Source: Azophilus sp964638775 | GTDB taxonomy: Bacteria; Pseudomonadota; Gammaproteobacteria; Pseudomonadales; Azotimanducaceae | DNA length: 53,363 nt | Assembly: GCA_964638775.1 (NCBI GenBank) | Contig: CAZWZH010000192.1 | Coordinates: 1-53,363 of the forward strand | Direction: 5' to 3' | Shown: positions 40,053-48,787 of the stretch, one piece after another | How the letters are laid out: each line of letters begins with the position of its first letter | Numbering within the stretch: the first letter of the stretch is position 1 | Position numbers and translations under genes: made by a program | Notes under the pieces: model-generated | Told to the model about the DNA's origin: nothing | The model's input: only the letters and a program-made list of their open reading frames with translations | Database searches by the model: none

Positions 40053-40058
40053 ACTATA
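40053..40058 (-). promoter_or_regulatory. Candidate -10 for the 34-residue ORF, HsdR/HsdS remnant and fic
   Basis: TATAGT (5/6) on the minus strand lies about 45 bases before the ATG at 40007. No good -35 is seen at 16-18 bases. It is the best promoter candidate upstream of the remnant-fic unit. Confidence 0.4.
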
Positions 40059-40220
40059 GCGCAGGTGCCGGGCCAGCACACGCCAATTCTGCCCTCTTGC
40101 GCCCAAGGATCATCGCCTGCCTCGGCGGGCCGGCTCGATGTGAACAGGCCGGGTCTGCAGATGCGCCGACGTTCTGACCGGGCGCTCCTTGTGCTCGCGC
40201 GGGGCGAGCGGTAGCCGCCG

Positions 40221-40658
40221 TCAACCCACCGGCAGCGGGTTGACCACCGTCAGGTCGGGGAATCGCGAGAAGTCGCTGTCCGCAGACCAGAGCACGCGCA
40301 CGCCGTGGTACAGGCAGAGCGCGGCAATCCGGGCGTCGTGCACGACCGCCCCCTGCAGTAGCGCGGGTCGGGCAATCCGCTCAAGTGCGCGCAGGTAGCC
40401 TTCCCCCTCGGCCAGGAAGCCGCCGCCGAGACTCTCGAGGAGTCGTGCCACGGCATCCAGGGCCGCATCCATCGGCGTGGGATCCCTGAAGATTCTCGGG
40501 TTCGAGACGACCGCGAGAAACTCGTGGGCGCACGGCCAGGGAACCGAAACGGGTTCCACTCCGCCCACCGCGCCAGTCAGCACCTCGCGGGCGCGCTCGT
40601 GGAAGGGCATCTCCGGGCGGTGGGCATAGACGAGCAGGTTCGTGTCGATAGCGATCAC
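40221..40658 (-). CDS. vapC: VapC-family PIN ribonuclease toxin
   Basis: From the GTG at 40658 the 145-residue product starts V-I-A-I-D-T-N-L-L-V-Y-A-H-R, the PIN opening with its first Asp. H-D-A-R-I-A-A-L-C-L-Y-H-G-V and S-A-D-S-D-F-S-R-F carry the later acidic residues. It resembles the PIN subgroup with T-N-L-L-V-Y-A-H rather than classic FitB types. It overlaps vapB by four bases (GTGA), the usual VapBC coupling. RNA target unknown. Confidence 0.88.
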   Translation of the reverse strand: MIAIDTNLLVYAHRPEMPFHERAREVLTGAVGGVEPVSVPWPCAHEFLAVVSNPRIFRDPTPMDAALDAVARLLESLGGGFLAEGEGYLRALERIARPALLQGAVVHDARIAALCLYHGVRVLWSADSDFSRFPDLTVVNPLPVG

Positions 40659-40900
40659 GCGCCGTGCTCGCGGTAGACCTCGTCCCTGATCCGATTCCAC
40701 GATGCGCCCTGATACTCGACCGTGAGCCCGCTGCCGCCATATTTCGGAAAGTCAAGATGCCGCCGCGCCTGCCTCCGGCGGGCTTCAAGGGTGCGCTGCA
40801 GGCCTTCCTCCACCAGCGCGCGAAGGGTGGCGCCCTCCCTCCGGGCCACGCCCCTCACCTGCTCCAGCAAATCGTCGGGAAGCTCTATGGTGGTTTTCAT
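40655..40900 (-). CDS. vapB: VapB-family ribbon-helix-helix antitoxin
   Basis: The 81-residue protein begins M-K-T-T-I-E-L-P-D-D-L-L-E-Q-V, a ribbon-helix-helix strand and helix, followed by an Arg-rich stretch and a C-terminal toxin-binding part ending Y-R-E-H-G-A. The ATG at 40900 has GGGGAA upstream; a start at 40921 would add seven non-conserved residues. It is expected to repress its own promoter together with VapC. Confidence 0.85.
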   Translation of the reverse strand: MKTTIELPDDLLEQVRGVARREGATLRALVEEGLQRTLEARRRQARRHLDFPKYGGSGLTVEYQGASWNRIRDEVYREHGA

Positions 40901-40913
40901 ACGGGTTCCCCGT
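40901..40913 (-). promoter_or_regulatory. Palindrome at the vapB start, possible operator
   Basis: ACGGG-GAA-CCCGT is a perfect 5-bp dyad directly abutting the vapB ATG and includes its ribosome site. As DNA it could be an operator half for VapBC; as RNA it could mask the ribosome site. Confidence 0.35.
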
Positions 40914-40979
40914 ATCTTCAATATTGCTTCACCATATCATCGAGTTCCCCGCGAGGTGAGCACGCGCGGGTCCTCCCTG

Positions 40980-41225
40980 TCAGTTTCGGATCCCCGAATC
41001 CGTCACGGCCTGATAGGTGGCAACCCGCAGGTTCTGTGGATACGAAGGCCAGCCATTCAGGATCTCCATCATGCCGACGACGGCGATGCCTTCCTTGGGA
41101 TCGATAAAGAAAGCCGTACCGGCCAAGCCATTCCAATAGTACCGACCGGGGGAGCCAACGACGGCGTGCGCGGCGGGGTCGGTAACGACAGCGCAAAGTT
41201 CAAAAGGTTTCGGACAACAGGACAT
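40980..41225 (-). pseudogene. C-terminal remnant of a beta-lactamase-family serine hydrolase
   Basis: The 81-codon ORF matches only the last ~75 residues of an EstB/class C-type hydrolase: V-V-T-D-P-A-A-H...G-S-P-G-R-Y-Y-W-N-G-L-A-G-T, then F-F-I-D-P-K-E-G-I-A-V-V and the family-like end Y-P-Q-N-L-R-V-A-T-Y-Q-A-V. The catalytic SxxK and YxN parts are missing and not found upstream, so this is a 5'-deleted relic. It closes the accessory segment. Confidence 0.8.
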
Positions 41226-41266
41226 CCCCTCGGATCGCCGGCGCCGGCCTTACCGGAACAATTCCC

Positions 41267-41827
41267 TCAGAACGAGGAACCCGGCTCCTTCAGGAATTCG
41301 GTTTCTTCCGGCGTGGAAACGCGCGCTAGCGCCGCGTTGCGGTGCGGAAACCGCCCGAACCGGTCGATGATCTCCTTGTGCCGCAGCGCGTAGGAGAGGT
41401 CCTGTTCGCTCCGCAGGGTGGCGAAAAGCTCGACGGAGCGCACCTGATCGGCCGGGTCCTCGCTGTGCTCGAATGGCAGATACAGGAACTTGCGCTCGGC
41501 GAGAGGCAGTTCCCGGTCGAGGCCGCGGGCAAGCGCCTCTTTGGCGAGCGCAAGCGCGGCGCCATCCGCCGCGAAAGCGCGGGCGGTGCCCCGGTGGATG
41601 TTGCGTGGAAACTGGTCGAGGGCAATCACGGCCGCCAGCATGCCGCGCGCACTCGCCCGCCAGCTCTCCGGCACCTGTTCCCGCAGCGCTTCATGCAGTT
41701 CCCCGAAACGATTCCTGATGCGCTCGTCAACCGCATCGCCGCCGTTGAACCAGTCTTCCGGGCAGAGCTGCCGGAACCAGAATTCCAGGACATCTTCGAT
41801 TCGGGAAGCGGGCGGTGCTTTTTTCAA
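41267..41827 (-). CDS. DUF924-family protein
   Basis: The 186-residue product matches DUF924: D-V-L-E-F-W-F near the start, W-F-N-G-G-D, A-L-D-Q-F-P-R-N-I-H-R-G-T, F-L-Y-L-P-F-E-H-S-E-D and F-G-R-F-P-H-R-N. The family is an all-helical, TPR-like fold of unknown function. The TTG at 41827 is the only start that keeps the conserved opening; no strong ribosome site precedes it. It lies 12 bases after the Tsx-like gene on the same strand. Confidence 0.88.
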   Translation of the reverse strand: MKKAPPASRIEDVLEFWFRQLCPEDWFNGGDAVDERIRNRFGELHEALREQVPESWRASARGMLAAVIALDQFPRNIHRGTARAFAADGAALALAKEALARGLDRELPLAERKFLYLPFEHSEDPADQVRSVELFATLRSEQDLSYALRHKEIIDRFGRFPHRNAALARVSTPEETEFLKEPGSSF

Positions 41828-41839
41828 TTTGGAATCAAC

Positions 41840-42622
41840 TCAGAACTTCCAGACCAGCAACGCCTGCACGGCGCTCTCGTCGGTGGCGTCCTCACCCAGC
41901 TTGTTCAGCCAGAACTGATACTCGATTCCCAAGGCGATTCGGTCATTGGGGTTCCAGCGAAGCTGCGGCTGGGCGAATAGCCAGGACTTGGCTTTCTGCC
42001 CGAACTCGTTTTTCGGCCCGGTCCGGTATTCGATGTGGCCTACGATACTGAAACTGGACCCGCCGATCTGGAACGGGCGCCCGAAGTTGAAGTCGATCAG
42101 CATCGAGTCGCCCTCCTTGGGAGCGCCTCCGGATTCCACGCCCCTGCTGGCATCGATCAGGGCCAGCGTATCGAGGTTGGCGAACGCGAAACCCGGGAGA
42201 TCGAGGGCGAGGCGTATGCCCGCGCCGTACTTCCAGATTTTCGCGTCGTAGGCGTGCTGGAGCGTCGTGATGATCCCGATATCCGAAACGACTCCACGCC
42301 CGATCTGTTTGCCGCTGATCTTGCCGAGGCTGAAATTCGAGTACCACTCGCCGTAGACGTCGAAATCCTGAAAACCCGACCGACGGGCGTCGATCACATC
42401 CGCGAATATGAAGTTGTCGCCGTACTTCCAGCCGCTGGCGTGCTGGAATGTATAGATGAGATGGAGGTCGTCGCCCCCGCCGGCAAAGTTGGGGATGTCG
42501 AGATTGCCGACCTGCAACTGCAGTTCCGTATCGCTCCACTGAAAGCCATGGCCCGGTTCCGCGGCCAGTAGCGCCGGCAGGGCCAGCAACAGGGCGCGGC
42601 GAATTCGTTTGCAAGCCTTCAT
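41840..42622 (-). CDS. Tsx/OmpK-like outer-membrane channel
   Basis: The ATG at 42622 follows GAGG and starts a signal peptide (about 1-25), giving 260 residues. Alternating aromatic strands (G-W-K-Y-G-D-N-F-I-F-A-D, Y-G-E-W-Y-S-N-F-S-L) and a terminal L-V-W-K-F with C-terminal Phe indicate a 12-strand outer-membrane barrel of the Tsx nucleoside-channel superfamily. In E. coli Tsx passes nucleosides; the cargo here is not shown. It diverges from the thiolase gene, with 91 bases between starts. Confidence 0.85.
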   Translation of the reverse strand: MKACKRIRRALLLALPALLAAEPGHGFQWSDTELQLQVGNLDIPNFAGGGDDLHLIYTFQHASGWKYGDNFIFADVIDARRSGFQDFDVYGEWYSNFSLGKISGKQIGRGVVSDIGIITTLQHAYDAKIWKYGAGIRLALDLPGFAFANLDTLALIDASRGVESGGAPKEGDSMLIDFNFGRPFQIGGSSFSIVGHIEYRTGPKNEFGQKAKSWLFAQPQLRWNPNDRIALGIEYQFWLNKLGEDATDESAVQALLVWKF

Positions 42623-42713
42623 GTTCGTCCTCGGCGGGCAGGGCCTTCGAGCCGCGCATAGATTACTTCGAAACACGCTATCATGCCGCGCTCTGCATTC
42701 GGGGAACCTTTCA

Positions 42714-44171
42714 GTGCAATCACCGGTACTGGTCGGAATCAGCCAGCTCGAACAGCGAATCCGCGATCCCGAGGCGGCGCGGGAGCCCATAGACCTCATG
42801 ATCGGCGCGGTGCGCGCGGCCGCCGCGGACGCGGAGTGCCCGGCCCTGCTGGAGCACGCGGGCTCGATGCGGGTGATCCGGGGCTTCTGGCGCTATGAGA
42901 ACCCGGCCCGGGCAGTCTGCGAGGCGCTCGGCAACACGACGGCGGAAACGGCGCTGACGCCCTTCGGCGGCAACTACGTGCAGGCGGTGGTGAACCGCTC
43001 GGCCCTCGATATCCGGTCGGGAAGGCATGATGTCATCGTAATGACCGGTGCCGAGTGCGGCTACAGCCAGGCCAGGGCAAGGCGGGCGGCCATCAAGCTG
43101 AAGTGGCGCACCATCGACGGCTCGCCGGACCTCTACATCGGCAAGGACGGCGAGATGGGGCATCCGGCGGAACTGGGCCTCGGCATCCGGCGCGCTTCCC
43201 AGATATACGCCATCTTCGAGACCGCGCGCCGCCATCACCTTGGCGAGGGCGTGGAAGAACATCTCGAGCGCATATCGGAACTCTGGGCGGGATTCAGCCG
43301 GGTGGCGGCCGACAACCCGCACGCGTGGATTCGCGAAGCGAGGTCGGCCGAGGAAATCCGCACCCCGTCGCCCGCGAACCGGGCCGTGACGTTCCCGTAT
43401 CCCAAGCTGATGAACGCCAACAACAACGTCGACCAGGCCGCGGCGCTCATTCTCTGTTCCGAGGCCAGGGCGGCCGCGCTCGGGATTCCCAGGCGCAAGT
43501 GGGTCTACCCCTGGTCCGGCACCGACGGCAAGGACCATTACCTCGCCTCCAACCGCGACAATTTCCACAGTTCCCCGGCCATCCGCATCGCCGGAAACCG
43601 GGCCCTGGAACTGGCGGGGCTGACGCCGGACGACCTCGACCACGTCGACGTCTACAGTTGCTTCCCCGTCGCCGTGCAGGTGGCCGCGGCCGAACTCGGC
43701 CTCGACACCGCACGCCCGCTGACGGTTACCGGCGGCCTGACCTTTGCGGGCGGCCCGCTCAACAACTACGTCATGCACTCCATTGCCCGCATGGCGGAAC
43801 TGCTGCGCGCATCGCCCGGCACGCATGGGCTCATTACCGCGAACGGCGGTTTTCTGAGCACCCATGCGTTCGGGGTTTACTCCACTGCGCCGCCTGCCAA
43901 CGGATTCCGATACGCCGATCCCCAGCGGGAGATCGATGCCGCGGCGCCGCCCAGAGAGGTGCTCTCCGGTCACGACGGAAACGCGGAGGTGGAAGGCTAC
44001 TGCGTCGTGCACGGCAAGAGCGGGCCTGAAGTCGCCAATGTCGCGCTGCGCCTTGGCGGCGGCGAACGGGCCTGGGCCAATTGCACCGACATCGACACCA
44101 TTACGGCCATGCACACCGAGGAGTTCTGCGGCCGCACGGCCACCGTCAATGGCAACACCGCCAGTTTCTGA
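42714..44171 (+). CDS. Thiolase-fold acyltransferase-like protein with extra C-terminal domain
   Basis: The GTG at 42714 has GGGGAA seven bases upstream and gives 485 residues. The N-terminal and central parts follow the SCP2-type thiolase fold: V-I-V-M-T-G-A-E-C-G-Y in the active-Cys region, D-V-Y-S-C-F-P-V-A-V-Q and an N-G-G-F-L-S-T-H-A-F-G-V-Y block with the HxxG-like His. The C-terminal ~90 residues match the additional domain of the type 1 thiolase-like group. Such proteins handle acyl-CoA condensation or cleavage; the exact reaction is unknown. It overlaps the RDD gene by 23 bases. Confidence 0.82.
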   Translation: MQSPVLVGISQLEQRIRDPEAAREPIDLMIGAVRAAAADAECPALLEHAGSMRVIRGFWRYENPARAVCEALGNTTAETALTPFGGNYVQAVVNRSALDIRSGRHDVIVMTGAECGYSQARARRAAIKLKWRTIDGSPDLYIGKDGEMGHPAELGLGIRRASQIYAIFETARRHHLGEGVEEHLERISELWAGFSRVAADNPHAWIREARSAEEIRTPSPANRAVTFPYPKLMNANNNVDQAAALILCSEARAAALGIPRRKWVYPWSGTDGKDHYLASNRDNFHSSPAIRIAGNRALELAGLTPDDLDHVDVYSCFPVAVQVAAAELGLDTARPLTVTGGLTFAGGPLNNYVMHSIARMAELLRASPGTHGLITANGGFLSTHAFGVYSTAPPANGFRYADPQREIDAAAPPREVLSGHDGNAEVEGYCVVHGKSGPEVANVALRLGGGERAWANCTDIDTITAMHTEEFCGRTATVNGNTASF

Positions 44172-44583
44172 GCCGGAAAGCACGCCGGCCGGACTGCTCC
44201 GCCGCCTCGCCGCGATGGTCTACGACGGCCTGCTCGTGCTCGCGCTCTGGCTGATCACCCTGTTGGCCATGGTGATCGCCAACGGCGGCGATGCGGTGTA
44301 CGGGGCGCTCGTTCAGTCGGTGCTGTTCCTGGAAGCTTACCTGTTCTTCGCCTGGTTCTGGCTGCGGGCGGGTGAGACGGCGGGCATGCGCGCCTGGCGG
44401 CTGCGCCTCGTTTCCAACGATGGCGGCCCCATCACGCTCAACCAGGCAACGGTGCGTTTGTTCGCGGCGATGGTTTCGATCGGCATACTCGGGCTCGGTT
44501 ACTGGTGGGCGCTGTTCGACACTGAGCGCAGAACCTGGCCCGACCTGTGGAGCGGCAGCCGCATCCTCTATCGCGCGCCCTGA
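44149..44583 (+). CDS. RDD-family membrane protein
   Basis: The 144-residue protein starts inside the thiolase gene end. It contains the RDD pattern (R-R-L-A-A-M-V-Y-D-G-L-L-V-L-A-L-W), a second helix pair around 45-70, G-E-T-A-G-M-R-A-W-R-L-R-L-V-S and a third helix near 105-125. RDD proteins are small polytopic membrane proteins of mostly unknown role; some act in ion exchange. It converges with lptG. Confidence 0.88.
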   Translation: MATPPVSEPESTPAGLLRRLAAMVYDGLLVLALWLITLLAMVIANGGDAVYGALVQSVLFLEAYLFFAWFWLRAGETAGMRAWRLRLVSNDGGPITLNQATVRLFAAMVSIGILGLGYWWALFDTERRTWPDLWSGSRILYRAP

Positions 44584-44602
44584 GAATCGTGCAACGCGCC
44601 GG

Positions 44603-45670
44603 CTACGCCACCCGGCGCAGGCCCCAGAACCCCGCCAGCCAGCACGCGGCGATCGGCAGGGCCACGGCGACGGGAGCGTCCAGACCATAGACCTGGCTTA
44701 TCGGCGCCAGCAGGTCCTGCAGATACTTGAAGCAGAGCCCCACCACGATGCCGGCGCTGACACGCGTCCCCAGGCCGGTCTCGCGTAGCGGGCCGATCAC
44801 GAAAGATAGCGCCAGCAAAACGAGGCCGAAGATGGCGGCCGGCTGCAGCCGCTTGCTCCACAGGGCCAGCCTGTACACGCTCGTATCGAACCCTTCCCGC
44901 TCCAGGTAACCGATCCGGTATTGGAGGTTGCCGCTCGATAGCCGCCTCGGATCCACCAGCGAGCGCTCACCCAACAACCGCGGATCGATCTCGCCGAGCC
45001 AGTGCACTTCCGGCAACCGCTCGACAACGGTGGCGTTCTCGCCGACGTGCGTCTCCAGCACATCGTGCAACACCCAGTGCGGCACGTCGCCCGCCACGTA
45101 GAATCCGCCCGCCGCTTCCCGGACCCGTTCCAACGCCCCCTCGCCGTCCAGCCGGTACTGCCGCACTCCGACCAGGGCGCCCCCGGGGGACAGGGCGTCC
45201 ACCCGCATGTAAAGCGGCCCTTCCCGGTACCAGCCGGCAATGGATATGGCTTCGCCCGCCCTGGAGGCCCGCGCCTTGCGCGCTTCAGCCCGCGCCTCGG
45301 CCTCCGGCGCCACCCACTCGCCGAGCGCCGCCCCGGCGAGCGCGATGCCCAGGACGGCCCAACCGAGGCCCGCAAAAAGCCGGAACACCGATACGCCCGC
45401 GGCGCGCAGCGTCACCAGTTCCCACCGGCTCGCCAGATGCCCCAGGCCCACCAGGCTGCCCAGAAACACGGCGTAAGGCAGGAGTTCATAGCTGCGCCTC
45501 GGCAAGGTCAGCGCGACGTACAGCAAAGCCTCCCCCAGCGTGTATCCCGCCTTGTTCTCGCCCGCCTCTTCGAGCAGCGCAAAGACCGCGATCAGGCCCA
45601 GAAACGCCAGGAACACCGCTCCGGTGGCAAGCAGCACCGCCGAACACAGATAGCGGTCGAAGCGTTTCAT
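44603..45670 (-). CDS. lptG: LPS export permease LptG
   Basis: LptG and LptF form the membrane part of the LptB2FG transporter that extracts lipopolysaccharide from the inner membrane. The 355-residue protein starts M-K-R-F-D-R-Y-L, has helices near 10-35, 55-80 and 95-120, a periplasmic beta-jellyroll (about 140-260) and three C-terminal helices. The frame is open far upstream, but the family start and ATGA overlap with lptF fix the ATG at 45670. Confidence 0.93.
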   Translation of the reverse strand: MKRFDRYLCSAVLLATGAVFLAFLGLIAVFALLEEAGENKAGYTLGEALLYVALTLPRRSYELLPYAVFLGSLVGLGHLASRWELVTLRAAGVSVFRLFAGLGWAVLGIALAGAALGEWVAPEAEARAEARKARASRAGEAISIAGWYREGPLYMRVDALSPGGALVGVRQYRLDGEGALERVREAAGGFYVAGDVPHWVLHDVLETHVGENATVVERLPEVHWLGEIDPRLLGERSLVDPRRLSSGNLQYRIGYLEREGFDTSVYRLALWSKRLQPAAIFGLVLLALSFVIGPLRETGLGTRVSAGIVVGLCFKYLQDLLAPISQVYGLDAPVAVALPIAACWLAGFWGLRRVA

Positions 45671-46740
45671 CACGCCGAAACCGGCCGGCCCGCCCGGGCG
45701 AACAGGACGGCTCCGGCAACGTAGAAGCCCGCATGCACCGGCCACAGCCCCACCGGGAGCGGCAAGGCGCCGTCGGTCAGCGCGCTGCGGTTGACGAGCA
45801 GCAGGAAGTAGTAGGCGAGCAGCGCCAGTACCGCGGGCACCACCCGGGCGAACCGGCCCTGCCGGGGCCCGGCCCTGGCGATTCCCAGCGCCAGCAGAGA
45901 ACTGATCAGGCAGAACACCGGCAGGCCGACCCGCCAGTGCAGTTCCGCTACCGCGGCGGGGTCGCCGCGCGCCCATAACGCGAGAGTCGGCACGGCATCC
46001 TCGTCGACCCGCCGCGGCGGCCGGCGCTCTTCCGCAATCCGTTGACTCAGCGTCTCGAAGGCGGTAACGCGGTAGTTTCTCGCACCGCTGGTGCCGAGAT
46101 AACGGCGCCCGTCCCGCAGTACCAGGAAGCGGCTGCCGGTGCTCCCGTCGACAAACTGCCTGCCCTCCCGCGCCCAGACGGTGGCGACCGGCTGCCCGGG
46201 CCGGTAGTCGGAGATGAACACATCGGAGAGGGTTCCCCGGTCTTCGCTGACCGACTCGGCGTACACGACCCGGCTGTCCCGGTCGAAAACGTTGAACAGC
46301 CCCGGATTGACCGCCTCGAACGCGGTGCGGGCACGCTGTTCGGTGAGCAGCGTGCCCAGGGCGGCGTTGCTGGCCGGCGTGACCTGCAACGATAGCCACG
46401 CCGTGAGGGCAACCATCCCGGCAAGTGGCGCCGCAATCCACTTCAAGAGCCTTGCGGGGCTGGAACCTCCGCACTGAAGCACGGCCATTTCCCGGTCTGC
46501 GTGCAGCCGCGAGAACGTGAGCAGTACCGCGATGTAGAACGCAAACGGCAGCAGAAGCTGCAGAAATCCGGGCAGGCGCAGGCGCAGAACGTGGATCAGC
46601 CCCTCGGCGGCGTACTTGCCGGCCGCGGCGTCCTGCAGGTAGCCGACGAAGCGCCCGCCCACGGCCACCACCAGCAACACCAGTGCCGTCACCGCGAACA
46701 CCGAGAGCAGTTCCCGGTTGATATACCTTGCGGCAACCAT
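45670..46740 (-). CDS. lptF: LPS export permease LptF
   Basis: The 356-residue LptF has the same six-helix plus periplasmic jellyroll plan as LptG: I-N-R-E-L-L-S-V-F near the start, F-S-R-L-H-A-D-R-E-M-A-V-L-Q-C-G-G (the conserved coupling-helix region), a periplasmic domain and C-terminal helices. Its stop overlaps the lptG start by four bases. It diverges from pepA, the usual arrangement in gammaproteobacteria. Confidence 0.94.
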   Translation of the reverse strand: MVAARYINRELLSVFAVTALVLLVVAVGGRFVGYLQDAAAGKYAAEGLIHVLRLRLPGFLQLLLPFAFYIAVLLTFSRLHADREMAVLQCGGSSPARLLKWIAAPLAGMVALTAWLSLQVTPASNAALGTLLTEQRARTAFEAVNPGLFNVFDRDSRVVYAESVSEDRGTLSDVFISDYRPGQPVATVWAREGRQFVDGSTGSRFLVLRDGRRYLGTSGARNYRVTAFETLSQRIAEERRPPRRVDEDAVPTLALWARGDPAAVAELHWRVGLPVFCLISSLLALGIARAGPRQGRFARVVPAVLALLAYYFLLLVNRSALTDGALPLPVGLWPVHAGFYVAGAVLFARAGRPVSA

Positions 46741-46828
46741 GCCTCAGCAGCCCGCGGCCGAACCGCCGCCCCGCGCCGGGCGCGTCGCGCGCGGCGGGCG
46801 AAAGGCCCCCCACAACCCGCTGAAACCA

Positions 46829-46857
46829 TAGAAACTCTTGGAACAGGACACTAGAAT
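46829..46857 (+). promoter_or_regulatory. Candidate pepA promoter
   Basis: TAGAAA (46829-46834, 4/6), 17 bases, TAGAAT (46852-46857, 5/6) lies about 25 bases before the pepA ATG. It sits in the 142-base lptF/pepA divergent gap. Confidence 0.5.
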
Positions 46858-46882
46858 CGCCGTTAACTCCAGCGACACGATT

Positions 46883-48343
46883 ATGAAGTATTCGACGAAA
46901 ACGGGCAGCCTCACGGCGGCCACCCATTGCCTTGTGTGCGGCCTCAATGCGGCGGGAAAAGCGGCGAAGGAACTCGGTGCGGGCGCCCTCTTCGACACCG
47001 CGGTGCAGGATTTCGAGAACAAGGCCGGCGCCAACCTGGCCGTCCGGCTGCCCGGCACGTCCCGGGTCAAGCGCATTCTCGTGGCCGGCGGCGCCGACGG
47101 GGAGGTGGAGCCCGCCGAATTCAGGAAAATCGCCAGGAGCACCGCCCGGGACCTGGCGGGGCTTGCCGCCGCCGGCGTGCGCAATGCCGTGTGGGCGCTG
47201 GTTCCCGTGCGGGTGAAGAATCGCGACCCCTACTGGCGGGCGTTCACCGGCACCCATGAAATGTCCCTCGCCCTCTACCGGTTCGAGGAACACAAGTCCG
47301 AGGCCGGCCGTGCCCGCCTTGGGCGCATACGGGTCCATGCCGATGCGCGCACCAGGGCCAGTGTGGCGAGGGCCGTCAAGGAGGGGCAGGCGCTGCAGCA
47401 GGGCCTGGAGCTCTCCCGCAACCTGGGCAACCAGCCGCCCAACGTCTGTGACCCGAACTACCTGCTCAGAAAAGCCCGCAAGTTCGGCCGGGCCGCAAAC
47501 GTCTCGGTCAGCGCGCTCGACGAGCGCCGCATGACGGAACTGGGCATGGGGGCGTTCATGGCCGTGACCACGGGCAGCGCCAGGCCCGGGCGAATGATCA
47601 TCGTCAACTATCGCGGCGGCGGGGCCAGGGAACCGCCAATCGCCCTGATCGGCAAGGGCATCACGTTCGACACCGGCGGCATCAGCCTGAAAACCCCGAA
47701 AGCCATGATCGAGATGAAGTTCGACATGTGCGGCGCCGCATCCGTGCTGGGTGCGACACGGGCCGCCATCGAGGCGGAACTGCCGCTCAATGTCGTCACC
47801 ATTCTCGCAGCGGCGGAGAACATGCCCAACGGCAACGCGACCCGCCCGGGCGATATCGTAAAGACCCATTCCGGCAAGACCGTGGAGATTCTCAACACCG
47901 ACGCCGAGGGCCGCCTGGTATTGTGCGATGCGCTGTCCTACGCCGGCCGCTACAAGCCGAAGACGGTCATCGATGTGGCCACCCTCACCGGCGCCTGCAT
48001 TACCGCGCTCGGCCATCATGCAAGCGCGGTCTACGCCAACGACGACGCCCTGGCCGAGGCCCTGGTGAGCGCCGGCGAGTGGACGGGCGACCGGGCCTGG
48101 CGCATGCCGCTCTGGCCGGAATACCAGTCCGCCCTCGACAGCAGGTTCGCCGACATGGCCAACGTCGGCGGCTCCGGCGGGGGCAGCATCGTCGCCGCCT
48201 GCTTTCTTTCGAGATTTGCGGAGAACTACTCCTGGGCGCACCTCGATGTGGCGGGCAGCGCTTTCGGGGGCGGCTCCAAGAGCGGCGCGACGGGGCGCCC
48301 GGTGGCGCTTCTGTTCAAGTATCTTCTGGACGCCGCCGCGTGA
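46883..48343 (+). CDS. pepA: Cytosol aminopeptidase (leucyl aminopeptidase, M17)
   Basis: PepA removes N-terminal amino acids and in E. coli also binds DNA. The 486-residue protein has an N-terminal macro-like domain and the M17 catalytic half: G-K-G-I-T-F-D-T-G-G-I-S-L-K (metal-binding Lys and Asp), K-F-D-M-C-G-A-A and the signature N-T-D-A-E-G-R-L. The ATG at 46883 was preferred to a TTG at 46838. It overlaps holC by four bases (GTGA). Confidence 0.95.
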   Translation: MKYSTKTGSLTAATHCLVCGLNAAGKAAKELGAGALFDTAVQDFENKAGANLAVRLPGTSRVKRILVAGGADGEVEPAEFRKIARSTARDLAGLAAAGVRNAVWALVPVRVKNRDPYWRAFTGTHEMSLALYRFEEHKSEAGRARLGRIRVHADARTRASVARAVKEGQALQQGLELSRNLGNQPPNVCDPNYLLRKARKFGRAANVSVSALDERRMTELGMGAFMAVTTGSARPGRMIIVNYRGGGAREPPIALIGKGITFDTGGISLKTPKAMIEMKFDMCGAASVLGATRAAIEAELPLNVVTILAAAENMPNGNATRPGDIVKTHSGKTVEILNTDAEGRLVLCDALSYAGRYKPKTVIDVATLTGACITALGHHASAVYANDDALAEALVSAGEWTGDRAWRMPLWPEYQSALDSRFADMANVGGSGGGSIVAACFLSRFAENYSWAHLDVAGSAFGGGSKSGATGRPVALLFKYLLDAAA

Positions 48344-48786
48344 CGCGGGTGGATTTCTACATCCTCCAGGATGTGGAGCAGACGGCCATGCACCGTTTTG
48401 CCTGCCGGCTCGCGGCCAAGGCCATGCGGAACGGCCAGCGCACGTACCTGCACACCGCATCCGATGCCCAGGCCCGGGAAGTCGACGACCTGCTCTGGGC
48501 CTACCCCCCGAACCGGCTGATACCCCACGGGCGGCTCGGTACCCCGGAGGCGGAGGACGCTCCGGTGGTTGTGGGGCAGCGGACGGATTCCGCCGACCGG
48601 CTGCCCACCGACGGGCTGCTGATCAATCTGGCCGACGACGTGCCGGACGGCCCCGGCCGCTTCGACCGCATCGCGGAAATCGTCGTGGGCGAGAAACGCG
48701 CAAGCGGCCGTACCCGGTACAGGTTCTACCGCGACCGCGGCTATCCGCTGTTCCACCACGAACTGGACGACTGGGAAGCGCGCTGA
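48340..48786 (+). CDS. holC: DNA polymerase III chi subunit
   Basis: HolC links the clamp loader to SSB. The 148-residue product starts at a GTG overlapping the pepA stop and shows the chi pattern: V-D-F-Y-I-L, C-R-L-A-A-K-A, D-D-L-L-W-A-Y and F-I/L-P-H-type segments, ending H-H-E-L-D-D-W-E-A-R. The pepA-holC-valS order is conserved. The gene lies one base before valS. Confidence 0.93.
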   Translation: MTRVDFYILQDVEQTAMHRFACRLAAKAMRNGQRTYLHTASDAQAREVDDLLWAYPPNRLIPHGRLGTPEAEDAPVVVGQRTDSADRLPTDGLLINLADDVPDGPGRFDRIAEIVVGEKRASGRTRYRFYRDRGYPLFHHELDDWEAR

Positions 48787-48787
48787 C

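Noticed and set aside
44603..48460. A 1285-codon open frame on the minus strand
   Set aside because: Only its last 355 codons (LptG) are real; the rest runs antisense to pepA or out of frame through lptF and is an effect of high GC.
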